From the NCBI GenBank assembly GCA_036004685.1, contig DASYRE010000031.1:62001-126000 (forward strand): a DNA stretch of 64,000 nt, given 5' to 3'. Origin of the DNA: Candidatus Polarisedimenticolia bacterium (GTDB lineage: Bacteria; Acidobacteriota; Polarisedimenticolia; Gp22-AA2; AA152). Below the pieces are notes generated by a model. The model made no database searches, was not told the DNA's origin, and was given only the letters and a program-made list of their open reading frames with translations. The position numbers and the translations under genes were made by a program. Positions 8,056 to 17,984 of this stretch are shown here, piece by piece (the first letter of the stretch is position 1; every line of letters starts with the position of its first letter).

Positions 8056-10176
8056 ATGAAGATTCCTCGCCGCCCGGCGGAATCCCCCGATCAGCCCGGC
8101 GCGATCTCCCGGCTCCTGCGCCGCCTCTTCGGCGCGCCGCGCAACGTCCAGGACCCGCGCATCTTCCACCGCCTTTCTCTGGTCGCGTTCCTCGCCTGGG
8201 TCGGCCTGGGAGCGGACGGCCTGTCGTCCTCGGCCTATGGTCCCGCCGAAGCCTTCAAGAACCTGATGGCGCGCAACCCCGTCACCGGGGCCTGGGAGGG
8301 GCAATGGTACCTGGCGGTGTTCCTGGCGCTGGCGACGGCGATCACGGTCTTCATCATCTCCTACGCCTATACGCGCGTGATCGAGCAGTTCCCCTCGGGC
8401 GGCGGCGGCTACGTCGTCGCGACCAAGCTCCTCGGCGAGCGGGCGGGAGTCGTGTCGGGGTGCGCGCTGCTGGTCGATTACATCCTGACGATCACCGTGT
8501 CCGTGGCGGCGGGCGGTGACGCGCTGTTCGACCTGTTCCCGGCCGTCTTGCGCACGAACCACTTCCTCAAGGTGCTGTGCGAGATCGCCGTCCTGGGGAT
8601 CCTGATCATCCTGAACATGCGAGGGGTGAAGGAATCGGTCACGATGGTGATGCCGATCTTCCTCTGCTTCCTCGTGACGCACGCCGTCCTGATTCTGGGT
8701 GGGGCGCTGGCGCACTCCTGGCGGATCCCTGAAATCGCGGGCCAGATCACGAGCGGCGTGAGCCAGGGGATCGGCACCTTCGGGACGTGGGGACTGTTCC
8801 TGATCTTCGTCCGGGCGTTCGCGCTCGGAGGCGGCACGTTCACCGGGATCGAGGCGGTCTCGAACGGCATCATGGTGATGCGCGAGCCGAAGGTGGTGAC
8901 GGGAAAGAAGACGATGGCCATGATGGCGGCGTCGCTCGCCTTCACGGCCGGCGGCATCCTGCTCTGCTACTTGCTTTTCGACGTCCAGAACTTCCTGAGC
9001 CTGCCGGAGAGCCTGCGCCTCGGGCGAACGCTGAACGGGGTCCTGGCCGAGAATTTCGCCGGGGCCTGGGCGCCGGCGGGCGTGCCCGTGGGCTTCATCT
9101 TCGTCGTCCTGATCCTCGCCTCCGAGGCCGCCTTGCTGTTCGTCGCCGCCCAGACCGGGTTCATCGACGGGCCCCGCGTGATGGCCAATATGGCGGTCGA
9201 CTCATGGCTCCCCCACCGCTTCGCTTCCTTGTCGGACCGCCTGACGATCAAGGACGGCGTGATCCTCATCGGAGGGACCGCCACCGCGCTGCTCCTGCTG
9301 ACGCGGGCCAGCATCGACACGCTGGTCGTCATGTACGCCGTGAACGTGTTCCTGACGTTTTCGCTGACGGAAAGCGGGATGTGCCGGTTCTGGGTCTCCC
9401 AGAGGAAGAACGACCCGCAGTGGATGCGCCACATCAGCGTCCACGTCGCGGGGCTGACGCTCTGCCTGGTGATCCTGGCGACGATGGTGGTCGAGAAGTT
9501 TCAGCAAGGCGCCTGGAAGACGCTCGTCATCACCTGCAGCCTGATCGCCTTCTGCGTCTGGGTGCGCGGCCATTACCGCAAGGTCCTGCTCCAGGTCCGG
9601 CGCCTGGATCACGCCTTCCTCCACATCCACCCGGAGGACTTGCACGGCGGGGAGCCCGATCCCGCCCAGCCGACCGCGGTCCTGATGGTCCGCGACTACG
9701 ACGGCATCGGGATCCATTCGCTGCTCTCGATCCAGAGGATGTTCCCGGACTATTTCAAGAACGTCGTGTTCGTCTCGGCCGCCGTGATCGACTCGGGCCA
9801 CTTCAAGGGGAAGGAGGAGGTGGAGGCGCTACGGAAGCAGGCGGAAGTCTCGGTGGCCAAGTACGTCGATCTCGCGCGGAAGCTGGGGTGGAACGCCGCC
9901 GGCATGGTCGGCGTCGGCACCGACGCGGTGGAGGAGATCTACCGGATGTGCATCGAGGTCTCGAAGAAGTTCCCGCGGGTGATGTTCTTCGGGGGAAAGC
10001 TGATCTGGAAGCGGGAGAGCTGGTGGCAGCGGATCCTCCACAACGAGACCGCCTTCCAGGTCCAGAGGCGCCTGCAGTGGAAAGGGTTCCCGATGACGAT
10101 CGTTCCGCTCCGCACCGGGCCCGATTCCCCGCTCAGCGTGGTGCCGCCCTCTCCGGCCGGCCCGGCGCCCGCCTGA
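8056..10176 (+). CDS. APC-superfamily permease, KimA/YdaO-like
   Basis: 706 residues. About 12 membrane segments occupy residues 30-510 and a cytosolic tail of about 200 residues follows. The N-terminal part has GADGLSSSAYGPAEA and FPSGGGGYVV, then GCALLVDYILTITVSVAAG. These resemble the KimA (YdaO) branch of the APC superfamily, whose characterised member is a high-affinity K+/H+ symporter; other relatives are annotated as amino-acid permeases. The substrate is therefore likely K+ but not proved. No good ribosome site is visible before ATG 8056; a strong hairpin sits 10 nt upstream. The C-terminal tail contains LMVRDYDGIGIHS and is probably regulatory. Confidence 0.85.
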   Translation: MKIPRRPAESPDQPGAISRLLRRLFGAPRNVQDPRIFHRLSLVAFLAWVGLGADGLSSSAYGPAEAFKNLMARNPVTGAWEGQWYLAVFLALATAITVFIISYAYTRVIEQFPSGGGGYVVATKLLGERAGVVSGCALLVDYILTITVSVAAGGDALFDLFPAVLRTNHFLKVLCEIAVLGILIILNMRGVKESVTMVMPIFLCFLVTHAVLILGGALAHSWRIPEIAGQITSGVSQGIGTFGTWGLFLIFVRAFALGGGTFTGIEAVSNGIMVMREPKVVTGKKTMAMMAASLAFTAGGILLCYLLFDVQNFLSLPESLRLGRTLNGVLAENFAGAWAPAGVPVGFIFVVLILASEAALLFVAAQTGFIDGPRVMANMAVDSWLPHRFASLSDRLTIKDGVILIGGTATALLLLTRASIDTLVVMYAVNVFLTFSLTESGMCRFWVSQRKNDPQWMRHISVHVAGLTLCLVILATMVVEKFQQGAWKTLVITCSLIAFCVWVRGHYRKVLLQVRRLDHAFLHIHPEDLHGGEPDPAQPTAVLMVRDYDGIGIHSLLSIQRMFPDYFKNVVFVSAAVIDSGHFKGKEEVEALRKQAEVSVAKYVDLARKLGWNAAGMVGVGTDAVEEIYRMCIEVSKKFPRVMFFGGKLIWKRESWWQRILHNETAFQVQRRLQWKGFPMTIVPLRTGPDSPLSVVPPSPAGPAPA

Positions 10177-10212
10177 AGCCTGGCAAAAAATCGCCGTCCG
10201 GCCGCCCGGCGC

Positions 10213-10242
10213 TTGACTTCGCCGCTCCGGGCGGTCTATAAG
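10213..10242 (+). promoter_or_regulatory. Candidate sigma-70 promoter for the 10281 gene
   Basis: TTGACT, 18-bp spacer, TATAAG. The predicted start is about 30 nt before the TTG start codon. One of the better promoter matches in the window. Confidence 0.5.
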
Positions 10243-10280
10243 GGGCGCCGTCCTCATCATCGTCCGCGTGGGAGAAGACG

Positions 10281-11318
10281 TTGGCAGGAACTCGGGGCCG
10301 GGTCGTGAGACGGGTCGCGACGGGATGGGCGTTCGCCGCGCTGCTGGCGCTCGCGGCGCCGACCGGCGCCTCGGCGGCGGCCAACGACGAGCTGAAGGGA
10401 TGGATGCTGGCGCTGGAGGTTGCCCTGACGCAGCCTACCGGACTCGATCAGGAATACGCTTTCCTCAGTGCGACGTCACCGGCGGTCGAGGGCTCCCGGC
10501 TCATTCTCGACAACGACACCGATCTTACCTATCGTATCTCCGGCGGGTACAACTTCGGCCTCGACATGGGAAGCCTGGAGGTTTCCTACTGGACCTTCGA
10601 CAACGACGACAAAGAGTCCAAGTCCCCGAGTGCGGCCGTCTATCCCACCCTGTTTGGCTACGGCTTCTACGGCCTACCCACCCACCTCAGCGGGGCTACG
10701 ACGCGGGCCGGCTCCAATTTAAAGGCGAGCACCCTGGATGTGGACTACTCCCGCGCGCTCGACGTGGGAGAGAAGTTCACGTTCCGCTGGCTCGCCGGTC
10801 TGCGCACCGCCTCTTTCGAAGAGGATCGGTCCCTCGACCTGGATGGAGTCGACACTTACGGATACTACTATTCGGTCCGCCAGACAAGGCACCTCGATTC
10901 CGACGCCTTCGGCGTCAAGGTGGGAGGCCGGGGAACCTTCGGCTTCACGGAACACTTCGGCATGGAAGGAGGGCTTGCCGTCAGCCTGCTCCAGGCCGAC
11001 TCGAAAGGCAACTCGTTCCAGGGCATCACCGAGCTTTCCGGTCCCACGACCTCGTCGGAGCGCAATCGCGGTGAGGACGACTCGGCGCTCGGGAAGATCA
11101 TCGACCTCGACTTGCGGGGGACCTGGACCTCCGGCATGCTGACCGTCTACATTGGCTACTCTGCCTCGAGCTGGGAAGGTTTCGTGCGGGATCCCAATCC
11201 CCCGCGCACTAGTTTTTTTCCGCTTGCGTCGGGGCGGAGCCGCGACAGCGTCTCCTTCAACAGCCTCAATGCCGGCGTCATCTTCCGCTTCGGCTCCCAG
11301 CGCCTCGCCGCACCTTAG
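10281..11318 (+). CDS. Predicted outer-membrane beta-barrel protein, function unknown
   Basis: 345 residues. TTG 10281 is taken as start because GGGAG lies 6 nt upstream and a signal peptide follows (WAFAALLALAAPTGASAAA). The mature part shows alternating hydrophobic/polar strands rich in Tyr, Gly and Asp (YNFGLDMGSLEVSYWTF, AGVIFRFGSQ at the end), typical of a Gram-negative beta-barrel with 10-12 strands. No specific family is recognised. Preceded by its own promoter match; the next gene is 250 bp downstream and no operon is evident. Confidence 0.7.
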   Translation: MAGTRGRVVRRVATGWAFAALLALAAPTGASAAANDELKGWMLALEVALTQPTGLDQEYAFLSATSPAVEGSRLILDNDTDLTYRISGGYNFGLDMGSLEVSYWTFDNDDKESKSPSAAVYPTLFGYGFYGLPTHLSGATTRAGSNLKASTLDVDYSRALDVGEKFTFRWLAGLRTASFEEDRSLDLDGVDTYGYYYSVRQTRHLDSDAFGVKVGGRGTFGFTEHFGMEGGLAVSLLQADSKGNSFQGITELSGPTTSSERNRGEDDSALGKIIDLDLRGTWTSGMLTVYIGYSASSWEGFVRDPNPPRTSFFPLASGRSRDSVSFNSLNAGVIFRFGSQRLAAP

Positions 11319-11571
11319 CTGCCCGACGCCGGATTCCCCGCGCGCCCCTCGCCTCCGTCCAGCCTCCCAGTCTGCCGCGTACCTCCACCCCCGGCCCCTT
11401 GCGAATCGCGGGTACCTCCGGGTCTCCTTGGCCGGGCGTTCGCATCATCCTTGAGATTCAGCGGCAGCATCATGCCTGTTGTCCTTCCTGTTCAACTGGT
11501 CTACGCTGCAGGGGTGGCGCGTCCGAGGACGGGCTCCGGACAAGGCGGTCGACGGAAGGAGGCGGATGGAA

Positions 11572-12528
11572 ATGAAACGCGCGGCGAGTTCACTGTTCTT
11601 GCTGACGGCCCTGTGCCTGGCGGCGGGAGCCGGCGCCGGCGACCAGCGATCCTCAACGCCCGGCCGCGCCGATCGGATCGCACCGGCGGCGTCCAAGGCG
11701 CCGCTCGACACAGCGAAGATCGAGCAGCTCACGGGCGCGATGGGCAGCTTCAACGAGCGCGAGGGGGTCTTCAAGGTCTCCGTCCCCCGGAGCGATCTTT
11801 CGGTCGTGGCCGCAGGCGTCAAGCTCACGCCGCCCATGGGACTCACGTCCTGGGCGGCCTTCAGGAAGGCCGGCCAGCATGACGTGGTGATGGGCGACAT
11901 CGTCCTGCTCGAGGATCAGGTGAACCCCGTCATGAGCGCGGCGCTCGACGGCGGCCTGGAAGTCACCGCCTTGCACAACCACTTCCTCTGGGACCAGCCC
12001 AGGGTGATGTTCATGCACCTGGGCGGCATGGGGGACGAGGCGGCGCTGGCCGCCGCCGTCGGGAAAGTCTTCGCGAAGGTCAAGGAAACGAGCGGCGGGC
12101 GGGGTGAGGCTCGCCGCGCGGAGATCGATCCGGCGAAGAGCACGCTTGACCCGAAGCGCATCGACGCGGTGATCGGCAAGTCCGGAGATCTGAAGAGCGG
12201 CGTCTACAAGATCGTCATCGGCCGGGAGACGAGGATGCACGGCGCGACCCTGGGCGAGACCATGGGGGTCAACACCTGGGCGGCTTTCGCCGGCAGCGAC
12301 GACCAGGCCGTGGTCGATGGAGATTTCGTGATGCTGGAGCCGGAGCTGCAGGGCGTCCTCAAAAGCCTGCGCGGCGCCGGGATCGACATCGTGGCCATCC
12401 ACCAGCACATGAGCGGTGAGCAGCCACGCGTCCTGTTCCTGCACTTCTGGGGGATCGGACGGAGCGAGGACCTCGCCAAGGGCCTCAAGGCCGCTCTCGA
12501 TTCGCAGAAAAGGCAGCATCCCCGGTAG
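11572..12528 (+). CDS. Secreted protein with two DUF1259 (LppY/LpqO-like) domains
   Basis: 318 residues. AAGGAGG ends 9 nt before ATG 11572; ATG 11566 is in frame but only 3 nt from it. A signal peptide (SSLFLLTALCLAAGAGAG) is followed by two tandem copies of the DUF1259 fold. Copy one contains GLTSWAAFRKAG and ALHNHFLWDQPRVMFMHLGG; copy two contains GVNTWAAFAGSD and AIHQHMSGEQPRVLFLHFWG. The conserved HNHFL/HQHMS His residues suggest a metal or ligand site. The family is named after LppY/LpqO lipoproteins and has no established activity. The 250 bp upstream show no gene. Confidence 0.85.
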   Translation: MKRAASSLFLLTALCLAAGAGAGDQRSSTPGRADRIAPAASKAPLDTAKIEQLTGAMGSFNEREGVFKVSVPRSDLSVVAAGVKLTPPMGLTSWAAFRKAGQHDVVMGDIVLLEDQVNPVMSAALDGGLEVTALHNHFLWDQPRVMFMHLGGMGDEAALAAAVGKVFAKVKETSGGRGEARRAEIDPAKSTLDPKRIDAVIGKSGDLKSGVYKIVIGRETRMHGATLGETMGVNTWAAFAGSDDQAVVDGDFVMLEPELQGVLKSLRGAGIDIVAIHQHMSGEQPRVLFLHFWGIGRSEDLAKGLKAALDSQKRQHPR

Positions 12529-12643
12529 GCCCGGTCTGGGCCGAGCGCCCTCCGTCGCCGGGGCGCCGGAATGACGGGCGGCGGGCGTCTCGCCCCCGCA
12601 CCGGAGTGACGCCTTCGGAGGCGATCCCGACCCGAAAAGCTGC

Positions 12644-14872
12644 GTGACTCACTACCGAAGGTCTCCACGGCAAAAATTCGGACTCCCGCTTCCCAGGGTC
12701 GCGCTGATCCTGCTCGGGATCTCCTCCGTCTTCCAACCCGCCGTGCCGGCGAATCCGCCGGAGACTCGGCCAGCGCCGCGGGCTGTCGTCGGGCGGAAGA
12801 AAGGAGAGATCCACCTCGACGGAATCCTGGACGAGCCGGCCTGGATCGACGCCGGCCTCATCCCCGATCTGGTTCAGCAAAGCCCGCACCCGGGGGAGCC
12901 GACTCCCTTCCATACTCAGGTTCGTCTCCTGGCGGACGAGGATCACCTCTACCTCGGCGTCGTCTGCTCCGATCCCGAGCCGGAGCGCATCGCCGTCCAC
13001 ACGCTCTCGCGGGACGGCGACCTCACCGGCGACGACTCGGTGGCTTTCGTGATCGATCCATTCGGCGACCATCGAAACGGCTATCAATTCCGGGTCAATG
13101 CGGCGGGGGCGCGGCAAGACGGGCTGATTTCCGGGTCCCTGGAACCTTCCCTCGATTGGGACGGGGTCTGGGACGCGCGCGTCAGCCGCGGCCCATCGGG
13201 CTGGAGCGCGGAGATTGCCCTCCCCTCCCGGACGCTGCGCTTCGACACCCGGCTCCCGGCGTGGGGCTTCAACGTCGAACGCTTCGTGGCCCGGAGCCGC
13301 ACGACGCTCCGATGGTCCGGCACGACCCTGGATTCGTCCCTGGCCGATCTGCGCCGGGCCGGGTCGTTGGAGGGCCTTGGAGACCTCGAGCAGGGAGTCG
13401 GGCTTTCGGCCGCGCCCTATGGATTGGCCCGCTCCGTCACCGACTTCACGGCCGACCGCTCCTCGCTCATCGGACAGGCGGGGATCGACGTCACCTACAA
13501 CCTGACGCCGGGGGTCGCGACCGTGCTCACCATAAATCCCGACTTCGCGGAGACGGAGGCGGACACGCGCCAGATCAACCTCACCCGCTTCCCGCTGTTC
13601 TTCCCGGAAAAGCGTCCCTTCTTTCTCGAAGGCTCCGATCTCTTCGAGTTCGGACTCGATCTGGGCACGGACTTCATTCCCTTCTTCTCCCGGCGGGTCG
13701 GCCTGTTCGAAGGAAACCGGGTGCCGCTGCGCGCCGGAGTCAAGATCCTGGGAAGAGCGGGGGGCTTCAGCGTCGCCGCGCTCGACGCGCAGACCGGAGA
13801 CGTCCCCTCGGCGCCGGGAACGAATCTCTTCGCCGGACGGGTGACCTTCGACGCGGACGAACACCTGAGAATCGGCGCCATCGGCACGCATGGAGACCCG
13901 GACGGCGTGCACGACAACTCGCTCGGGGGAGTCGACGCGGTATGGAAGACGTCGTCGCTGTTCGGATCGAAGAACTTCTCGGCCGGAGGCTGGGGAGCCC
14001 GCAGCGGGGGGGACGCGCCGGAGGGACGCCGCGGGGGATGGGGATTCAAGATCGGCTATCCCAACGATCGGTGGGACCTGTCCGTGCAGGTCAACCAGTT
14101 CGATAGCGCCCTGGATCCGGCGCTGGGCTTCCTGCCTCGCCCCGGAACCCGCTCCTATCTGGGAGGCGTGGCGTTCCAGCCGCGGCCGCAGGGAGGTCCG
14201 TTCCGCTGGGTCCGGCAGTTCTTCTTCGAGCTCTTTCCGACGCGGGTCGACGATCTCCGCGGGAATCCGGAATCGTGGCGGATTTTCGCGGCGCCGTTCA
14301 ACGTGGAGACGCAATCGGGGGAGCACCTGGAGGCGAACTACGCGCCCCAATTCGAACGGCTCGAGGCACCCTTCGAGGTCGCTCCGGCGGTCATCATCCC
14401 GGCCGGCGAGTACCGGTTCGATCGCTATCGCCTGGAATTCGAATCTTCCGGCCACCGGCGCTGGAGCGCCGGAAACACCATCTGGTTCGGCGACTTCTTC
14501 GACGGGCGTCTGTCGCAATGGGAAAGCTTCGTCCGATACGCGTCTTCCGGCGGGCACCTGCGCCTGGAGGCCCGCGCGGAGAACGATTTCGGACATCTCC
14601 CCGAAGGAGACTTCATTCAGCGCTTGCTGAGCCTGACGACGGTGTTCGCCTTCACTCCGGATCTGGTGCTTTCCGTCCTTTCGCAATACGACTCCGAGAC
14701 GCGTGACGCGGGGTTGAACGCCCGCCTGCGATGGACGGTGCGCCCGGGAAACGATCTCTTTTGCGTCTGGAACCACGAGTGGCGGCGCCCGCTCTCTCCT
14801 GAAAGCGAGTTTTCGATGAGCCCGGTCCGCGATGAGGTGGTGGTGAAGGCGCGCTGGACGTTCCGGAAGTGA
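12644..14872 (+). CDS. CBM9-like / DUF5916 outer-membrane-associated protein
   Basis: 742 residues starting at GTG 12644, with a weak ribosome site. The signal segment is VALILLGISSVFQPAVPA. Residues ~45-230 are a carbohydrate-binding family 9-like domain (IHLDGILDEPAWIDAG, DDSVAFVIDPFGD). The rest matches DUF5916, with its signature FPLFFPEKRPFFLEGSDLF and a C-terminal beta-barrel-like region. Such proteins are common in Acidobacteriota and Bacteroidota and are usually annotated as carbohydrate-binding surface proteins; no enzyme activity is established. It converges on the phosphodiesterase-TPR gene, whose stop is only 3 bp away. Confidence 0.85.
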   Translation: MTHYRRSPRQKFGLPLPRVALILLGISSVFQPAVPANPPETRPAPRAVVGRKKGEIHLDGILDEPAWIDAGLIPDLVQQSPHPGEPTPFHTQVRLLADEDHLYLGVVCSDPEPERIAVHTLSRDGDLTGDDSVAFVIDPFGDHRNGYQFRVNAAGARQDGLISGSLEPSLDWDGVWDARVSRGPSGWSAEIALPSRTLRFDTRLPAWGFNVERFVARSRTTLRWSGTTLDSSLADLRRAGSLEGLGDLEQGVGLSAAPYGLARSVTDFTADRSSLIGQAGIDVTYNLTPGVATVLTINPDFAETEADTRQINLTRFPLFFPEKRPFFLEGSDLFEFGLDLGTDFIPFFSRRVGLFEGNRVPLRAGVKILGRAGGFSVAALDAQTGDVPSAPGTNLFAGRVTFDADEHLRIGAIGTHGDPDGVHDNSLGGVDAVWKTSSLFGSKNFSAGGWGARSGGDAPEGRRGGWGFKIGYPNDRWDLSVQVNQFDSALDPALGFLPRPGTRSYLGGVAFQPRPQGGPFRWVRQFFFELFPTRVDDLRGNPESWRIFAAPFNVETQSGEHLEANYAPQFERLEAPFEVAPAVIIPAGEYRFDRYRLEFESSGHRRWSAGNTIWFGDFFDGRLSQWESFVRYASSGGHLRLEARAENDFGHLPEGDFIQRLLSLTTVFAFTPDLVLSVLSQYDSETRDAGLNARLRWTVRPGNDLFCVWNHEWRRPLSPESEFSMSPVRDEVVVKARWTFRK

Positions 14873-14875
14873 GCC

Positions 14876-17800
14876 TCACCCCCCCAGGCTCGCGAGGAGC
14901 CGGCGCACCTCGTCCTGGCCGGGCTCGAGGCTCAGGGAGTGGCGGAACGCCTGGGCCGCTTGCTGCTTGAATCCGCGCTTCATATAAACCTCGCCGAGAG
15001 ACTTGTAGACCTGGGGAATGTCCTTCCGGAGGGCGGCGGCGCGCTCCAGATGGGTCTGCGCCTGCGCCAGGCTCCCCATCTTGAGGAACGTCTCGCCGAG
15101 GGCGATGTGGGCGCGGAGATTCCCGGGCTCGAGCCGGAGAACCTCCTCGAACTCCTGCACCGCCGGCTCCCGCCTCTGAAGCATCAGGTCGGTCAGGGCG
15201 ATCCCGAGGCGCGGCTCGACGGAGGCGGGCTCGACCACGATCCAGCGCTCGAAGGCGGGGCGCGCCTCGGCGAATCTCCCCGTCTCGAACAGGAGCGTCG
15301 CCAGGTTCCCCTGCGCCACGGGCCAGTCCGGATCGGCCTTCACGGCCCGCTCGAACTCGGCGATCGCCGCGCTCTTGTCCTTCTGGAGCGCCAGGAGCGT
15401 TCCGAGGCTGTTGCGCAGGATCGGATTCTCGGGGCGGATCGCGAGCGCTTTCTCGTAGAGCGCCTTCGCCTCGTCGAGCCGGCCCTTCTCCTGCAGGCAG
15501 AGCCCCAGGTTGTTGTACGCCCCGACGTACTGGGCGTCGCAGCGCAGCGCCTCGCGGTAGGCCTCCATCGCCCGATCCACCTCGCCGCGCTTTCGATGGA
15601 TGTTGCCGATGCTGTTGAATTCCACGGGACTCAGCGGCGCGATCTCGACGACCTTGCGGAACTCGGCGAGCGCGGCGTCGAGGCTGCCGCGCCGCTGGAG
15701 GAGCTCGCCGAGCATCGAATGGGCCAGCGTCAGCGTCGGGTCGAGCGCGATCGCCCGGCGCAGCTCCCGCTCCGCCCCCGCCTCGTCCCCCTGCTTCGAG
15801 AGGATGCCGGCGAGCATCACGATCGCCGATTTGTTGCGCGGGTCTTCGGCAAGGGCCTGATCGACGTAGCGGCGCGCTTGCGCCAGATCCCCCTTCTTCA
15901 TCCAGGCCCGCGCCAGATTCGCGCGGATCATCCCCCCGGCGTCGCCGCCGACGGAGGCGAGCGCTTTCTCGAAATCGGCCACGGCGGCGTCGACGTCGCC
16001 CTCGTCCATGGCCATGATGCCGCGGTTGTTGTGGGCGGTGAGACGGTCCTCGCCGATGTAGCCCAGCGACCGGAGCTTCTCGATCAGCGCGGCGTCGCCC
16101 GCCGAAGCGGCGGGCGTGGAGGCGGAAGGAGCGCTCCGAGCGCCGCCGTAGGAATCGATCCAGGCCACCGGATGCCGTTCGAGAAACGCCGGCTCGAAAG
16201 CCTCGGTGAGGGGCTGGCCGTCCATGTCGCGCGCCGCCGGCAGGCCGAACAGGGCGAGGACGGTCGGGGCCACGTCCAGCACCGACGCGGCCGCCAGCGA
16301 CGACCCGCGGCGAACGTCGGGACCGGCCATGGCGAGAACGCCGATCGGAGCGTGCCACTCGGCGGCCTGTCCTTTCTCGATCGTCGAGTCGGAGTCGGGA
16401 GGACGGTCGGATCCCGCCTTGAAGCCGTGATCGGAGACGAGGAGGACGTCGGCCTCGGCGCCCGCCGCCGCGAGGATCTCCCCGATGTAGCGATCCTGAA
16501 GCTCGTAGTAGCGGTCGACGATCGCGCCGAACAGCTCCAGGTCGGCTCGCCGGGTGCCCGCGAGCAGCGGCGGCCGGTACTTCATGAAGAGGTGCGCGGT
16601 GGTGTCGGGCCCTTCGTAGTAGATCATCGTCAGCGGCGTGCCGGCTTCCCGTAAGCGCTGCAGCGCGACGGCATGGTAGGTCGCGCCCGCCGCCAGGACG
16701 GTCCGGAACCGGTTAAGAAGGTCTTTCTGCTCCGGGGTGAGGGAGGGCGGGAGCGTCCGTCGCGGGAGGAACGCGGCGACCTCGCCGTCGGTCACCTCGC
16801 CGGGGGCCTTGATGAGCGGGCGCACTTCGTCCATGAGCCCGGGCGGGTAGGTCTTGCCGCGATTCTTCGCGGGATCGGCGCTCTTCCAATCGTCCTGCCT
16901 GGCGTCCTCGAAGAGCTGGAAGGCGATCCGATCGGTGATGATGCTCCCCCGGACGGTCTCCGCGGGCCAGGTGGCCCACCAGGCCACCACCGTCACGTCG
17001 ATCCCCTGGCGGCTGAGAAGCGTCCAGAGGGCGGGAACCTGCCGCATCGCGCTGGTGACGGGAACCAGCTCGCCCGTGTCGCGCGCCGTGACGACGAAGT
17101 CGACGATACCGTGGCGCGCCGGCTTCATGCCGGTCGCGATGCTCGTCCAGATCACCGGCGAGAGAATCGGCCGCAGGGTGCGCAGGTTGGCGCGGACTCC
17201 GCGCGCCACCAGCTGCGCCAGGTTCGGCATCCTCCCCTGCGCGATCAGCGGATCGATGATCCGCCAGTCGAAGGAGTCGACGCCGATGACCACCACCTTG
17301 CGCCGCAGCGGCGCGGCGGCGACCCGCAGGATCGTCCCCGACGCCTCGCCGACGCCGGCCGTCTGGAAGATCCGGAGTCCGTCGATTTGCAGCCCTTCCT
17401 TCGAGACGGCGGCCTTGAGCGCGCCGCGCACCCCGCCGGCAAGCTCCGGATCGCGGTTGCGCACCAGGTCGTAGGAAACGGCGGCGACCCGCTCGGCCGT
17501 CCGCCTTCGGAGCGTCCCGGCGAGCCACGACGTCTCGTAACGCGGCCCCCGGAGGCGGTGCAGGTCGAGGACGCGATCGGCGGCCACCCGGTAGGCCAGC
17601 TCCGCCTCCACCTCGACCTTCGCCCCTTCGCGGCTCTTCAAAGCCTGGTCGCCGCTGAGGTCGACGCGGAGCTTGACGGGTCCGGAGGGGTACTCGGAAA
17701 CGCGCGCGAGCAGCCGGGGGACGAAGCGCCATCCAGGCTCGACGAGCCGCGGCGCGACTCCGAGAAGGGGCGCATCGACGACGAAGAAACGTCCGGGGGA

Positions 17801-17881
17801 GCGTAATGAGCGGAACGACAGGCCCGCGTAGGCCGCGGCCACGGCGAGGCCGACGAAGAATAGGAGCCGCCTGGAGGGCAT
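14876..17881 (-). CDS. SPFH-like / type I phosphodiesterase (AlkP superfamily) / TPR fusion
   Basis: 1001 residues from ATG 17881; a TTG 60 nt upstream extends the frame without a signal sequence. One N-terminal membrane anchor (FFVGLAVAAAYAGLSF) is followed at 30-175 by a segment resembling a band-7/SPFH domain (VDLSGDQALKSREGAKVEVE, AYRVA). Residues ~195-600 are a type I phosphodiesterase/nucleotide pyrophosphatase domain: IGVDSFDW, PILSPVIWTSIATG with the nucleophile Ser/Thr region, YYEGPDTTAHLF and LLVSDHGFKAG as metal ligands. Residues ~640-1000 are about ten TPRs. The catalytic part probably faces the periplasm. The substrate is unknown. It is divergent from a TPR gene 103 bp away. Confidence 0.85.
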   Translation of the reverse strand: MPSRRLLFFVGLAVAAAYAGLSFRSLRSPGRFFVVDAPLLGVAPRLVEPGWRFVPRLLARVSEYPSGPVKLRVDLSGDQALKSREGAKVEVEAELAYRVAADRVLDLHRLRGPRYETSWLAGTLRRRTAERVAAVSYDLVRNRDPELAGGVRGALKAAVSKEGLQIDGLRIFQTAGVGEASGTILRVAAAPLRRKVVVIGVDSFDWRIIDPLIAQGRMPNLAQLVARGVRANLRTLRPILSPVIWTSIATGMKPARHGIVDFVVTARDTGELVPVTSAMRQVPALWTLLSRQGIDVTVVAWWATWPAETVRGSIITDRIAFQLFEDARQDDWKSADPAKNRGKTYPPGLMDEVRPLIKAPGEVTDGEVAAFLPRRTLPPSLTPEQKDLLNRFRTVLAAGATYHAVALQRLREAGTPLTMIYYEGPDTTAHLFMKYRPPLLAGTRRADLELFGAIVDRYYELQDRYIGEILAAAGAEADVLLVSDHGFKAGSDRPPDSDSTIEKGQAAEWHAPIGVLAMAGPDVRRGSSLAAASVLDVAPTVLALFGLPAARDMDGQPLTEAFEPAFLERHPVAWIDSYGGARSAPSASTPAASAGDAALIEKLRSLGYIGEDRLTAHNNRGIMAMDEGDVDAAVADFEKALASVGGDAGGMIRANLARAWMKKGDLAQARRYVDQALAEDPRNKSAIVMLAGILSKQGDEAGAERELRRAIALDPTLTLAHSMLGELLQRRGSLDAALAEFRKVVEIAPLSPVEFNSIGNIHRKRGEVDRAMEAYREALRCDAQYVGAYNNLGLCLQEKGRLDEAKALYEKALAIRPENPILRNSLGTLLALQKDKSAAIAEFERAVKADPDWPVAQGNLATLLFETGRFAEARPAFERWIVVEPASVEPRLGIALTDLMLQRREPAVQEFEEVLRLEPGNLRAHIALGETFLKMGSLAQAQTHLERAAALRKDIPQVYKSLGEVYMKRGFKQQAAQAFRHSLSLEPGQDEVRRLLASLGG

Positions 17882-17984
17882 CGAGGAAATCGTATCACAC
17901 GGCGCCGGCCGCCCGGATCGTACCCGGACGGAGGGTTTCAAGGTAGAATTTCCATCCTGTCCCGTTCATCCATGGAGGAAGATG

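Noticed and set aside
12485-14776. 763-codon minus-strand frame opposite the DUF5916 gene
   Set aside because: Antisense shadow: the plus-strand frame has signal peptide and family motifs; this one has none.
14939-16654. 571-codon open frame on the plus strand inside the phosphodiesterase-TPR gene
   Set aside because: Shadow of the minus-strand TPR gene; His/Arg/Gly-rich with no domain, typical of GC-rich antisense frames.
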